Positions 33,266 to 44,113 of a DNA stretch of 64,000 bases are shown piece by piece. A program made the translations under genes and the position numbers. The number at the start of each line of letters is the position of its first letter. The first letter of the stretch is position 1. Source of the stretch: Corynespora cassiicola. Its lineage: Eukaryota > Ascomycota > Dothideomycetes > Pleosporales > Corynesporascaceae. The notes beneath the pieces are model-generated. The model did not search any database. It had not been told where the DNA came from and saw nothing but the letters and a program-made list of their open reading frames with translations. The stretch spans positions 1,054,001 to 1,118,000 of the forward strand of contig JAEUWY010000002.1 in the NCBI GenBank assembly GCA_022059125.1. Reading direction: 5' to 3'.

Positions 33266-33914
33266 CTAATCTTCAAAGTATTCTTCGCCCTCTTCTTCTT
33301 CTTCGTCTTCGTAAAACTGGGGAGCTGCCATGCTCATTCTGAGTTGCCTTTCCCTCTGCTTCGCCTGCAGCTCCAACGTCTCGACCGCATAGCTCAGCCT
33401 CTGCTTCTTCGCCTTGATTTGCTTGTACTTCATTTCCTGTAGCGCACTCATAGCTTTGCCACCGCCCTCGCCTGGTTTTCTTTGGTTACTTCTGCTCGCG
33501 GGCCGGAAAGCGGATGCGCCTGTGCTTTCACTGCCTAGCCGTCCCTCGTTCAGGTCGCATTTGGCAATCAGAGACTGTTCCCGGCGTTCGAGCTTATCTA
33601 GGTAGTTGTCTACTCGCTTGAGGAGATTTTCAACCTCGGGACGGATTTCGGAAAGCAGGGCAGATTGGGCGGCTTGGAGGTCGGGCTCGGAAATCAATTC
33701 AAAGTGCTACTACTAGTTAGTTTTGGGTTGTAATGATAGCCGTCTGATTTTGTAGCGGCATCCCAAGCAGATTTGTACTTACTCGCTGCGTCTGGAGCAC
33801 TTTTGCTAGTCGAGGGAGGTCGTTAACGCCGTCGTCCAGGATGTTTATAGAGGAGTCGAGGAGCTGCATGCTGCTCCGGAGCGACGAGACGCAGCCATCG
33901 AGCGCAGAGGCCAT
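33266..33914 (-). CDS. SPC19: DASH complex subunit Spc19
   Basis: Exons 33914-33783 and 33706-33266 give 190 residues; the 76-nt intron has GTAAGT, CTAAC and TAG signals. The N-terminal block (CVSSLRSSMQLLDSSINILD, GVNDLPRLAKVLQTQRHFEL) and the helical stretch LLKRVDNYLDKLERREQSL match Spc19, one of ten DASH/Dam1 subunits. The ring-forming complex couples kinetochores to microtubule plus ends at mitosis and exists only in fungi. The C-terminal part is a basic coiled coil, then a very acidic tail (DEEEEEEGEEYFED). It shares a 250-bp head-to-head promoter with ATP18. Confidence 0.95.
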
Positions 33915-34164
33915 GTTTGGTGCTTCTCTCTAGGTTAAGTAGGTTAGTGTGACTTGAAAAAGGGTAGATTGCCGGTATATCGCGTGCTTGTGTGGTTGAG
34001 GTCTCGCTGTTTACACCCCGCTCTCTGTTCAGTCGCCGGAGTTTCTTCGGAAGAGATGGGGCTTGGCGCGAAGTTCTCGGTGAGAGCGGCTCGGGCAAGC
34101 TCAACCTTCCACCAACCTCATCGACCTCGCAATACAAGCCATTGCCCCTCCATCGCCCATCATC
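33915..34164. promoter_or_regulatory. Compact bidirectional promoter SPC19 / ATP18
   Basis: Only 250 bp separate the two start codons. The region must contain both core promoters and both 5' leaders. No TATA box is obvious, and CATC-rich pyrimidine sequence precedes the ATP18 start. Confidence 0.6.
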
Positions 34165-34643
34165 ATGTCTCTCCTCGGCAAGAAGTTCCCCGCGCCTGTC
34201 GGTATGTCAATTGCCCGCCCCGATTGAAGCTGCGGCGTGCAGCTCGAAGGATATTCACCGCTAACGAATTGCTACCACAGCCCGTGTCATGGCCCCCTTC
34301 TACGTCTCCGGTACGTCGCGTGCGATCCATCCATCTGCTCAGACGATTTTAAAGAGCTCGGGAGCGACGGGAAGAGCCATTGGAGCTCGTCAGGGAAGCT
34401 GTTGGGATTGGAAGGACGTTGGACTAACTCGATGAATCAGGCCTTGTCATCCTCTACGGCGTCAACTCCTTCGCCAACACTTTGGCAGCGAGTTAGTTTC
34501 CCTTCCCTTTCGCTTTCCGCGTGGATTTAGCGCATGGCGGTCCCACAACTGCGACTCGGACTAACAAGCTCCCTTCAGCCGATGAGTACAAGAACGACCC
34601 CCGCAACCCGGCCCTGAAGCACGCCGCGCCCGAGAAGCACTAA
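34165..34643 (+). CDS. ATP18: Mitochondrial F1Fo-ATP synthase subunit J (Atp18)
   Basis: Four small exons (34165-34201, 34281-34310, 34441-34491, 34579-34643) encode 60 residues. MSLLGKKFPAPVARVMAPFY followed by the membrane helix VSGLVILYGVNSFANTLAA and the tail TDEYKNDPRNP is the Atp18/subunit i-j family. It is a single-pass inner-membrane subunit of the Fo sector, involved in dimerisation of the ATP synthase. The intron phases are 1, 1 and 1, and introns are 79, 130 and 87 nt, so the coding part is smaller than the intron part. It would be missed by simple open-frame searches. Confidence 0.95.
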
Positions 34644-37600
34644 GCGGACCCTTTTCAAATGAATAGACGGCAATGCGTTGGATTTGAGGGAATAATGGGA
34701 AGCGATGTACATTAGCAGTGCGCATGGACACCAGGGGCGGCACGACTTGAGATGGCTGTATAGAACTACCGACAAAATACCATCTACCCTTCCCGAACTA
34801 TTGCTTGATTGTATCGAATGCGGCCTGTTTTTACTTTTTGTCTTAACAGGCTAATTTCTGGAGCGTAGATGAACATGATTGCCTGAGGATTAAGCACAAG
34901 ATGGTTCTGGACGTTTGGAGTACTGAACACTGGGAGCTCAACAAAAGAACCACCAATCTGGTCGAATTTATGATCTCGATTGCTTGTACCCGCCTCTCGA
35001 GGGAGGAAGCACGCCACCTGGTCGAATTCATAATAAAGTTAATACTGACCGGAGGCCTTGTCCCCGTCGAGTACCGGACAACCATGTGTCTGATCAAGGT
35101 ACGGTGTGTATAGCAGGGGACATGATCAATCTGCAAGGACGATTTCTCTTAATTGCGGATTAATAACCACATTTAACAGCGTGCACTCGCCTACTGCCTA
35201 ATTGGTCGGAAATGATTTCATGTTCAAGTACCCTGGGAGGAGGGCGGGCTTAGCTTGTTCCGGGAACCAGTGGGTAGCTTTGGCAAGGGAAAAGGAAACC
35301 GTGGAGACGTGGTGGAGAGGCGGTTCGGTTCGGTACGATGACAATGACAGGTTGCGGCAACCAGGTAGACGATTTGGAGTAGTCGGCGAATCCGCCATAC
35401 GGGTAGATGGTAGTACAGGGCGTGCCTCCAGGCCTTCGGTCACCCCGCCTGTCAGGGCTGAGTCCAGCGCAAGCTAAGCACTAGTTTGAGATGTCACAGC
35501 CAACGCAAATGCAAGCAGCCCACGATTTCATCATCTGGCATGGCATCTAACCAAGTTTTGCTCTGTTCGGAGGTTATGTGTTGGGCATACGAGGGCGTGT
35601 GGCTTGGGGAAGGTTGATGGTATAGAGGGCTGAGGGGGTGGTGAAGCACCACGTCAGAGTCTCGGTACGGACCGCGCCCTGCAAGGCCTACTGACAGGGA
35701 CAATATTCCGAAGTAAGACACCTGTCTCGATACCTTCCGCAGCTGGAAGCTGTGGCTGTAGAGGTTCCAGCTCGGCATACCTCCTCTGGTACGGGGTAAG
35801 CCGGCCAGGGCGACAGGCCAAGTCACGCTACGGTGGGAAAAGCAGAGGACACCATCACATCATGCTCAGGTGAGTCGCGGGACGGTGAAGAGACTGCTGC
35901 TGAGGGCGGAAGGGGGGGGGAAGGGGGGAGTTGTGTATCGGTACTCTGTTTGCCGCATCGGAGATGGGACGGGGTGGTTAGATGGGAGTGAGCGCGTGAG
36001 CACGACACGTGTAGGAGAACGGCTCGCTGCAGACCAGCCATGTACCTAGGTGGGCTGGCACTAGCATGTTTGCATCGCGATCTTCACCGCCAAGATGGTT
36101 CAACACAGGCCCAAGGTGCAGCGTGGAGCATGGAGAAACAGAGGTGCTGGGCGTTCCAATATGCCCAATGCGGAAGGACGCCAACCGATGGGTTACAGGA
36201 AGCGTGAAACGCGGAGTCGGAGGCGGAGGGCGGCTTTGCGAGGGCTAAATATGGAACGGCAATGATGACAAAGAGGATGCACGGCATTTCCAGAAAGTGG
36301 TCGGATGGGAATGGCGTGCATTGACGGCGCAGGTCGACGGCGGGATGGGATGGAATGCGATGGGATGCGATGCGACATGGCTTCCAATGTGCGGAGTCGA
36401 AGCCGTCCTACTGCCGGCGGCGCCACACGACGACAAACGGACATGAATTGCCGATCCGGGCGCAGGCGCAGAGCTTATTTGGACCTTTGCACGGCGCAGT
36501 GCGGGCGTGGGAGTCGCCGGCTGACCCAGGCCGCGACCCATGGCCACCCGGGAGGCCGGCGGGCGGTGGGCGGGCAGGTCGAGGCAGATGAAGAGTGACG
36601 GCCTCCTGGTTGCCGTGGGCAATGGGCGTGGGCGAAGACCGTTGGGCACGCACGCTGAGATCATCGGCGGCCTGTCAATGTTGCGGCTGGGAATCGCAGG
36701 GAACAAAGCGCGCAGATGCCCGAGCCCAGCCAGGCCGGGCCTAGGTGGAGGCAGACGGGCAGAGGCAGAGGGCGTGGGCGTGGGCGTAGCCGTAGCCGTA
36801 GGCGTGGAGCCCTGGAGCCCAAACCGCAGGGACCGGCGCTTGACCGGCCAAGTGCCACTGCAGCGCATCCTGGAGTCGGGGAGCCCTTCTGGAACACGGC
36901 CCCCGGAGAGCCTCCCCTTTCGGAAAACCCAAATGGCGCGCGTGGTGGGCAGAGGGGAAAAAAGGACGCATAAAGGGGTTTGGCAAGGAGGAAGCGTGCA
37001 GCGACGGCCATGCGTCTGAAACGCCTTGAGCAGAGAGCAGCTGCGCAGAGGAAGGCCATCCGAACATCAGCACTGCAGCGCTGCGCTCTGCTGCACCGCA
37101 AAGGCCGTGCAGTCCCGCAGGCCATGCCGCTTCGCCGATGCAGCGATGCAACCGTGTAGCGATTCAGCGGCGATTCAGCGCCAAAGAGGCCCAGCCCAGG
37201 GCGTGTTCTTCTTTTAGGCCCCGGGGTGGCTAGGCGGCCGGGCGGCTAGTGCGGCACGTGATGGGCCTTCCTTAGCCACTTCCAAGGCTTGGACCACGCC
37301 CTCCAGTCTCCCTCAACCCTCTCCTCTTGTCCCCATCGACACAACCACGAACACTCGCCCTCGAGTGCCTTCTCCCCCCCGGGGCCCATTTGCTGTCTAG
37401 TACCCTGCAGCCGCCTCTCTGCTGCCCGCCGCACATCCCCCAGCAGTCCCTTTGGTGTTCGCACTTTCGCACCCACTCGCGGTGCCGCTACCCGTTGGGC
37501 TTTCGTCCGCCATTCTGCCAATTCACGCCCTGTAAGTCGATCCCCAGCGGTCGGCCTCCCAGCCCTCCGCCATCGCACGCCCTTTGCCCGTTTGCATCCC

Positions 37601-37863
37601 CTCACCACGCCTTTTTGTCGTGCTTCACCCAACCCCCTCGCTGCTGTCCTCTTCGCTTCACCGTCTGTGTCCGGCTCTAGCTGGCCCGCTCCGCTTACAC
37701 ACCGCCTTGTTGGCAAAAGCCTCAAAACTGACCGGTACCCCCGAACAGGCTGACCTCCCCCCCGACAACCTCAAATATCCTCTGCGACGTGCAGGCTCTG
37801 TAAAAGGACTCTCCACCTCCCACAAACACAGGCCAGCCTCCTCAAGGTTGACCCCGTCTCGCC
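34644..37863. other. Long gene-free region upstream of casein kinase 1
   Basis: About 3.2 kb without a supported gene. The right part (36.2-37.8 kb) is GC-rich with short tandem words (GGGATGCGATG-like at 36350-36375, GGGCGTG/GCCGTA arrays at 36770-36810) and pyrimidine-rich sequence from 37300 to 37860. This is likely a long promoter and 5' leader of the kinase gene. An ACCTAGGT palindrome lies at 36044-36051. Open frames on both strands lack conserved motifs. Confidence 0.5.
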
Positions 37864-39321
37864 ATGACGACAATGGTATGCTTGACCCCGCCCTTGTCCG
37901 TGGCTGCGCCCTCCGCCGCACCACCTCCCCATGTTGCTCCGCATGTGCTGATGCTAACCCCCAGCAGGATCTCCGCGTCGGCAATAAATATCGCATCGGT
38001 CGCAAGATCGGTAGCGGCTCCTTCGGTGACATCTACCTGGGTATGCACGCCGCCCAAACCCTTTCCTCCCCCCATTTCCAACCAGGCTGACCGTGAGACA
38101 GGCACCAACATCATCTCCGGCGAGGAGATTGCTATCAAGCTCGAGAGCGTCAAGGCCAAGCACCCCCAGCTCGAGTATGAGGCCCGCGTCTACAAGTCGC
38201 TTGCCGGTGGTGTCGGCATCCCCTTTGTCCGTTGGTTTGGAACCGAGTGCGACTACAATGCCATGGTCCTGGATCTGCTCGGCCCATCTCTGGAGGATCT
38301 CTTCAACTTCTGCAACCGCAAGTTCTCTCTCAAGACAGTCCTGCTGCTCGCCGACCAGCTCATCTCCCGCATCGAGTACATCCACGCCAAGTCCTTCATC
38401 CATCGTGATATCAAGCCCGACAACTTCCTCATGGGCATCGGCAAGCGTGGCAACCAGGTCAACGTGATCGATTTTGGTCTGGCCAAGAAGTACCGTGACC
38501 CCAAGACGCACTTCCACATTCCCTACCGTGAGAACAAGAACTTGACTGGTACCGCCCGTTATGCCTCCATCAACACTCACTTGGGTGTCGGTATGTGCTC
38601 TCCCAAAAATCCCCCCAAACTCCTTGCCAATACTGATCTCTTTTGCCAGAGCAATCCCGCCGTGATGACATGGAGTCCCTTGGCTACGTTATGCTCTACT
38701 TCTGCCGCGGATCCCTCCCCTGGCAGGGCCTGAAGGCGGCCACCAAGAAGCAGAAGTACGACCGCATCATGGAGAAGAAGATGACGACTCCCACCGAGGT
38801 CCTCTGCCGTGGATTCCCCAACGAGTTTGCCATTTACCTGAACTACACCCGTTCCCTCCGCTTCGACGACAAGCCCGACTACTCGTACCTCCGCAAGATC
38901 TTCCGTGACCTGTTCGTCCGTGAGGGATTCCAGTACGACTACGTCTTCGACTGGACCGTCTACAAGTACCAGAAGAACGCCCAGGCCATCGCCCAGGCCG
39001 CTGGAAACAACGGCCAGGGCGAGGAGGACGACAAGGGCCGCGGCCGCCACGTTACCGGCACCAACGCCGCCAACGCTGGCACCGCAGCTGCGACCACCAA
39101 GCGTGGCCCCGTCAATGCGCGTCAGGAGGGCACCGGAATGTGAGTTCGACAAATCTGATCCTCGTAAGGGACTCCTCTCCTCTGCGTTTAGTGTTCGACG
39201 AAGACGCTTGGCGCGGGGGATTGCCAGCTTCAGACCTTACTAACCTTTGCTTTCTTTGTTCAGGCAGCTTCGTTCCTCCAAGCGTGGCGGTGGGGACCAG
39301 TATGCACCTGGTGGCTACTGA
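37864..39321 (+). CDS. ck-1a: Casein kinase 1 (delta/epsilon-like, Hrr25/CK-1a type)
   Basis: Exons 37864-37875, 37968-38040, 38102-38590, 38650-39139 and 39264-39321 give 373 residues. The first exon codes only MTTM. The kinase domain is complete: [12 protein letters not shown] glycine loop, AIKLE with the ATP-anchoring Lys, [24 protein letters not shown], and the CK1-specific [14 protein letters not shown] in place of APE. The kinase phosphorylates primed or acidic Ser/Thr sites and acts in the clock (FRQ phosphorylation in Neurospora), vesicle traffic, ribosome maturation and DNA repair. The C-terminal extension is short, basic and Gly-rich ([13 protein letters not shown]). Intron 1 ends in a CAGCAG tandem acceptor, so forms with or without one Gln after MTTM are possible. 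Confidence 0.97.
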
Positions 39322-40385
39322 TTCATGATGCGGCTTTCGGTTTCGTCATGTGCAAATCTCTCTTTGGTGGGCCCTCAGTGTAAAAGATGCGGCTCCACTC
39401 CACTCAACCAATGGGAAACGCGGCACCGCCGTCCTGGATCTGTTTGGACGGCTGTCACTTCCCTCGATCAGTACACGGGCTTTGTTTGTCGATTTCCTAA
39501 AAGGACCTGGCTGCGACTCTTCGATGTCTTGCGTTTTACCACGGCTTCGGGTGTTCGGCGGCCAGTACAGTTTTTCGACTCGTCCCAGTAAACATGTCTC
39601 TTTTCCGGTTCAGCATCACGGCCAACATGGACTGACTTCAACATCTTCGGTCACGTCCGGCTGCGATATCTGGAACTGAGGACCCTGGGATTCAGACGAG
39701 CGATCACCTGGTCACAACCTCCCCGGATTAATTGCTGGTCTTTGGTCTTGCCTTCACAGCTCTCCTCTCGCATTAATTACCCCTGCCCCTATGTTTTCTG
39801 CGATTTCCTATCTCCCAATCCCTTGGTGCGTTTCCCCCCTCCGCGTGGCATGGTCTGCCAGCTTGTGGGGAGGTTTCAGACATCAAGGGGACGATCACAC
39901 CTAAATTGACACACTGTATCTGGAGAAGAAGAAGAGTGGGGTGGTTGAGTGAGCCGAGAAGAAATCAGGGGACGGGCGCATAGGGCAGCTAGCTCATATT
40001 TACACCGAAACGGTGGATGGATTTTGAAAGGAACCGCTTCCGGGGAGGTGACTGCAGATCTAGCATGCTACTATCGCGCGCAGGTGGCTCACTGGGGGGG
40101 CTGTTGGTAGACAGTTTACTTTCCTTTTCTTTTTTTTTACAATCACGGATTTCCTTAGAAAACAAATGTCATTTGAAACACAAATCTGCCGTCTTCTTGA
40201 CTGTACGTGATGATCAAGTTGGAACTCCACCACGGGAGCGTCCACATATAATGATATCGATGTGATTGGGCCATGTGCTGGTCCCAAAATGGCCTAGCGC
40301 ATCTCAGGGTGTGTAGAAGCGGCAACTTTTCTCGCCGCACTTGAACCCAACACGACAACCCTCCTTGGGACGGTCAATTTCTAAC
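39322..40385. other. Spacer between CK1 and RSM22 genes
   Basis: The 3' untranslated region of the kinase gene and promoter of RSM22. The sequence turns AT-rich towards 40100-40260. No gene seen. Confidence 0.5.
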
Positions 40386-42836
40386 ATGCTCACGACGAGG
40401 AGCTTCCGATCAATCTGTCTACCATGCAGAATTAGTCTCCTATCCTCGCAGGCCCGCCATGCAGCGCTTCCGCAAGCTACGGCGCATCTCGCGCGGTCCC
40501 AATACCCGCGCGTGAGCGCCGCCCTCTCTCGATCCCAACACCTTTCCCAGCGAAGAAACCTCTCGACGACGATTGCCCGGCGCCAGCAGACTCCCCAAAA
40601 TGCAACGTCGACACCGCCCTCAGACCAGGACGACCATCTGCCCTCGACGCCCGCCGACCGCTTGAGCATTGAGGTTGCAGTCCGGCATGCGAGACAACGT
40701 TTTGGCGATTCGCTGCCTCGGGGGCACTTGAGCGAGGAGGAATTGGTCGTGTATGAGCGGCTGTTTGGCTCGCCGACGATTGTCGAGCCCGGGGCGGAGG
40801 TGGAGGAGGGGTTAGAAGAGGAGGGGGACGAGATTGAGATCTTCGAGCAGGAGATGGGGGATGGGAGGACAGCGTATTTCATAAAAAACGAGGATGGACA
40901 TCTTGAAGAGGTTGAGATTGAGGCTGTGGACGAGGGCCTAGTAGAGGATGAAGCAGCCCTGATGCCCGAGGAAGAAGGCGACGAGGTGGAGGCGGCCGAG
41001 GAGGAAGAGCCCGAGTCCATGACCCGGGAGGAATACGAAGAGTACAAGGAGATGAAGTCCAAGTCATACCACGACGACGTGTACGAGCAGAGCCGTCTTG
41101 CTCGCGAGGAACTGCTCGAGCAGGCTGAAGAGGAAGAAGACGACGACTTCATGCGCGCCCATCCTCTGACCATCGCTGGCCGATCCAAGGGCTCGCCCTC
41201 GACCGTCTTCCTCCCAAAGGAAGCCCTTGTCGACCCCACCTCCCTCCTGCTTACCCGCGCGAACCCCAAACACCTCGCCGAGTCTGCGAACAGAATGTTT
41301 GGTGGTCCGGGCCTGCCTTACTCTGCGACGACCGCCTCGGCGCGTTTGGGCAAGGAGCAGAAGCCGATTCCGCTTGACCCTTCACAGTCAGATATGGGAA
41401 ACATTGAGGCGGATACATATATGGCTTCTGTGCAGCCGGGGACGTATGCTAGCGTCATGAGCGCCTTAGTCGAAGTTCGACGTCGTCTGGGAACAGGATG
41501 GACGGAGCGGATCCTGCAGAAGAAGGGCGGAAACGTCCTCGACGCAGGGTCTGGCGGTGTCGGTATTCTCGCGTGGCATGAGATTCTCAAGGCAGAGTGG
41601 GATCGAACACATGACGAATCTGGGTCGACTTCGCGTAGCGACGCTCCCCTCGGAAAGGCTACTGTCTTGACGGCTTCAGATACCTTGCGTCATCGCGCGA
41701 GTCGGTTGCTCGAGAACACAACCTTCATCCCGCGTCTGCCCGACATGGCGGAGCCAGTCGTTGATGAACTTAATACCGCCCAGCCTCGAAAGCTGTACGA
41801 CTTGATCATCGCTCCGCACACCTTGTGGCCGCTCAAGCAGGAATATCTTCGCAAAGAACAGGTGGAGAAATACTGGTCTTTACTTAACCCCAAGGGCGGT
41901 GTCCTCATCATGATTGAGAAAGGTCTCCCCAAGGGTTTTGAGGTGATTGCTGGAGCCCGTGAACTCTTACTGGACAGACACATTGCATCTCCAGACTCGC
42001 CCAACAGGGAAATATCTGTGGAGGAGCAAGTCTCAAAGCCAGCAGAAGAAACGCGGTTTGCAGAAAAGGAGACTGGCATGATCATTGCACCTTGCACAAA
42101 CCACAGCACATGCCCCATGTACCAATCTCCTGGCCACAGCCCTGGCCGCAAAGACTTTTGCTACTTTAGCCAACGCTACATCCGCCCCCCTTACCTGCAG
42201 CGCATCCTCAACGCCAAAGATCGCAACCACGAGGACGTGCAGTTCAGCTACCTAGCCGTCCAGCGCGGCCGCGACCAGCGCCTCCCCCTCCACGACCCCA
42301 TCGGCAAGGGCGTTGTGCAAAACGACAAGTCCACAGATGAAGCCTTTGCGGGCCACGAGTGGAACGCAGACGACGAGCTGCACACCCCCGCCGACGTCAA
42401 CACGCTCACCCTCCCCCGCCTCATCCTCCCGGCCCTAAAACGCCGCGGCCACATCATCCTCGACGTGTGCACCCCGGCGGGAAGCCTCGAGCGCTGGACT
42501 GTGCCCAAAAGCTTCTCCCGCCAGGCGTTCCGCGATGCGCGGAAGGCACAGTGGGGGGATCTCTGGGCGCTCGGGGCAAAGACGCGCATCCCGAAGAATG
42601 TGCGGCTCGGTAGACCGAGGGACGAGTTTGACAAGAAGGGCCGTAGGATCAAGGCGCCCAAGGGCAAGATGGTGATTGAGGTTGATGTGGGTGGGGAGAC
42701 GAGCGGGGAGAGTAGGGTGAAGAGTGATGGGAGGAGGTATACGAATGACAGAAAGATTAGGGGGTCTGGGGGGAGGAAGGGGAGGAAGAGGGATTTGCAC
42801 AAGGAATTGGAGAGGGATTTTTTGGGTGTTGATTGA
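40386..42836 (+). CDS. RSM22: Mitochondrial ribosome assembly/37S protein Rsm22 (METTL17 family)
   Basis: An intronless gene of 816 residues from ATG 40386; the open frame extends upstream only through a TTG. The Arg/Ser-rich start MLTTRSFRSICLPCRISLLS is a likely mitochondrial presequence. A very acidic region spans about residues 130-260. The Rsm22 domain follows: RRRLGTGWTERIL, GNVLDAGSGGVGILAWHEIL (SAM-binding-like loop), LYDLIIAPHTLWPL and GGVLIMIEKGLPKGFEVI. The Cys cluster PCTNHSTCPM and RKDFCYFSQRYIRPPY are the metal-binding (Fe-S) signature of METTL17. It associates with the mitochondrial small subunit during assembly. The C-terminal tail is basic. Confidence 0.95.
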   Translation: MLTTRSFRSICLPCRISLLSSQARHAALPQATAHLARSQYPRVSAALSRSQHLSQRRNLSTTIARRQQTPQNATSTPPSDQDDHLPSTPADRLSIEVAVRHARQRFGDSLPRGHLSEEELVVYERLFGSPTIVEPGAEVEEGLEEEGDEIEIFEQEMGDGRTAYFIKNEDGHLEEVEIEAVDEGLVEDEAALMPEEEGDEVEAAEEEEPESMTREEYEEYKEMKSKSYHDDVYEQSRLAREELLEQAEEEEDDDFMRAHPLTIAGRSKGSPSTVFLPKEALVDPTSLLLTRANPKHLAESANRMFGGPGLPYSATTASARLGKEQKPIPLDPSQSDMGNIEADTYMASVQPGTYASVMSALVEVRRRLGTGWTERILQKKGGNVLDAGSGGVGILAWHEILKAEWDRTHDESGSTSRSDAPLGKATVLTASDTLRHRASRLLENTTFIPRLPDMAEPVVDELNTAQPRKLYDLIIAPHTLWPLKQEYLRKEQVEKYWSLLNPKGGVLIMIEKGLPKGFEVIAGARELLLDRHIASPDSPNREISVEEQVSKPAEETRFAEKETGMIIAPCTNHSTCPMYQSPGHSPGRKDFCYFSQRYIRPPYLQRILNAKDRNHEDVQFSYLAVQRGRDQRLPLHDPIGKGVVQNDKSTDEAFAGHEWNADDELHTPADVNTLTLPRLILPALKRRGHIILDVCTPAGSLERWTVPKSFSRQAFRDARKAQWGDLWALGAKTRIPKNVRLGRPRDEFDKKGRRIKAPKGKMVIEVDVGGETSGESRVKSDGRRYTNDRKIRGSGGRKGRKRDLHKELERDFLGVD

Positions 42837-43099
42837 GTTGGTGGTGAGGGAGATGGGGTGTAAGATTATGGCTTGTATCGATGTGGGAATGTACGGCTGG
42901 GATATGGGTCCAAGGCTCGAAGAGATCTGGATGGGATTGAAAACGGATATTGACACCGCTATTATACTGTACTTTACTGCTAAAAGCATTGGGAGGAGTT
43001 TGCGGCTTGATGGCGCAGGCAAAACGCATGTATTATATTTGTACACATATCTGGGTCTTCCCTGGTGATTAGCTATTTGCACGTGTATGCGTAAAGAAG

Positions 43100-43115
43100 A
43101 GCTACCTAGGTAGCT
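43100..43115. repeat. Perfect 16-bp palindrome containing TACCTAGGTA
   Basis: AGCTACCTAGGTAGCT is its own reverse complement. The same TACCTAGGTA core recurs at 53935 and 54231, and a shorter ACCTAGGT at 36044. Confidence 0.85.
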
Positions 43116-43119
43116 ATCT

Positions 43120-43158
43120 GGCCCAATTAGTATAATGGCGGTTATCACGTAGTCATCT
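43120..43158 (+). pseudogene. Possible tRNA 5'-half fragment
   Basis: The stretch beginning GGCCCAATTAGTATAATGG and running on through CGGTTATCACG resembles the acceptor, A-box and D-arm of a nuclear tRNA (compare TAGTGTAATGGTTATCA in fungal tRNAs). No B-box (GTTCGANNC) or matching 3' acceptor arm follows within 150 bp, so a complete tRNA cannot be built. It may be a tRNA fragment or chance similarity. Confidence 0.3.
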
Positions 43159-44113
43159 TGTATGCTTTCCTATGCTCTGCTCCACCTCGCCATGCCCTTC
43201 CTTCCGCCAGAGCACAACCAAGCATCCATCCCATCATTCCCCATTGGTCGACATTCCATTTCCCCAACCCCGACATCTGCAAAACAATTCCCTCCTACGT
43301 ACAAGATTGCAGAGCGTTAGCAGCCACACGCGCCCCAACCCACAAGACGGCCAATTCCTTTATCGCGCGCTTTGTGCTGACAGCCAGCCAGCCAGCCAGC
43401 GAGCCGGGGGCGCGGCACTAGTTCCGCTTCGTGTCTCCACACCTCTGCGCTGTGCGAGGCCACTGCCCCGCCGAGGGGTGAAGGTGAGGGGTCGCGCAGG
43501 GAAATTACCCCCTTTGGCCCTTTTCCGGCTGCCTATCTCGATAGCTAGCCGGACGGGTGCTTTCTACCGCCATGTTTGTTCCATGTCCCATGTCGTGCTT
43601 GGTCGGGTTTCGGGTCGCGATAAAAGGGTGCGGGTATTGCACACCTGCCATCTATCCATCCGCCCCACGCTCTGTCTTTCGCTCTGTTTATGCAGATTAT
43701 CCCACATACGGCTGAGCTCTCTTGTTCGAGGTTGCGGATAGAGAGATTTGGGATTGAACTGCCTGTTGTTTCGAACGTTCGAGACGCTGCGTTTACCTTG
43801 TGGATTCTCAGCGTGGCGTTGGGTCTGGGGGCAGCTTTGGATCGTCGGCCATCTGTCTGGACGGAAGTTGCCATTACGTTTTCGGCAGCGGTCTGGTGGC
43901 GGGTACAAAGGCGGGGACTGGGTCTTGGGAAGCTGAGTGAGCTGAGCTGAGCTGAGGGAGCTACCCTATTTGCTCCGCTTTTTTTTGTCGGGGGTATAAG
44001 AAGCAGTGTGGTACCTGGATCATCGAGGAAGAGCAGTCGAGAATAGGACAAGCAACTCGTCGACGAAGATACCAAAGGGAAATATAGTTGGAATAGAAGA
44101 AAAGATACACGCA

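Larger units (their letters stand above)
42837..44113. other. Intergenic DNA with palindrome and tRNA-like fragment
   Basis: About 1.28 kb between two plus-strand genes. It contains the palindrome at 43100-43115, a possible tRNA 5' half at 43120 and promoter sequence of the oxidoreductase gene. Open frames here lack conserved motifs. Confidence 0.5.

Noticed and set aside
40304..41269. 321-codon minus-strand frame over the start of RSM22
   Set aside because: Ser-rich low-complexity shadow of the acidic region of RSM22; no independent evidence.
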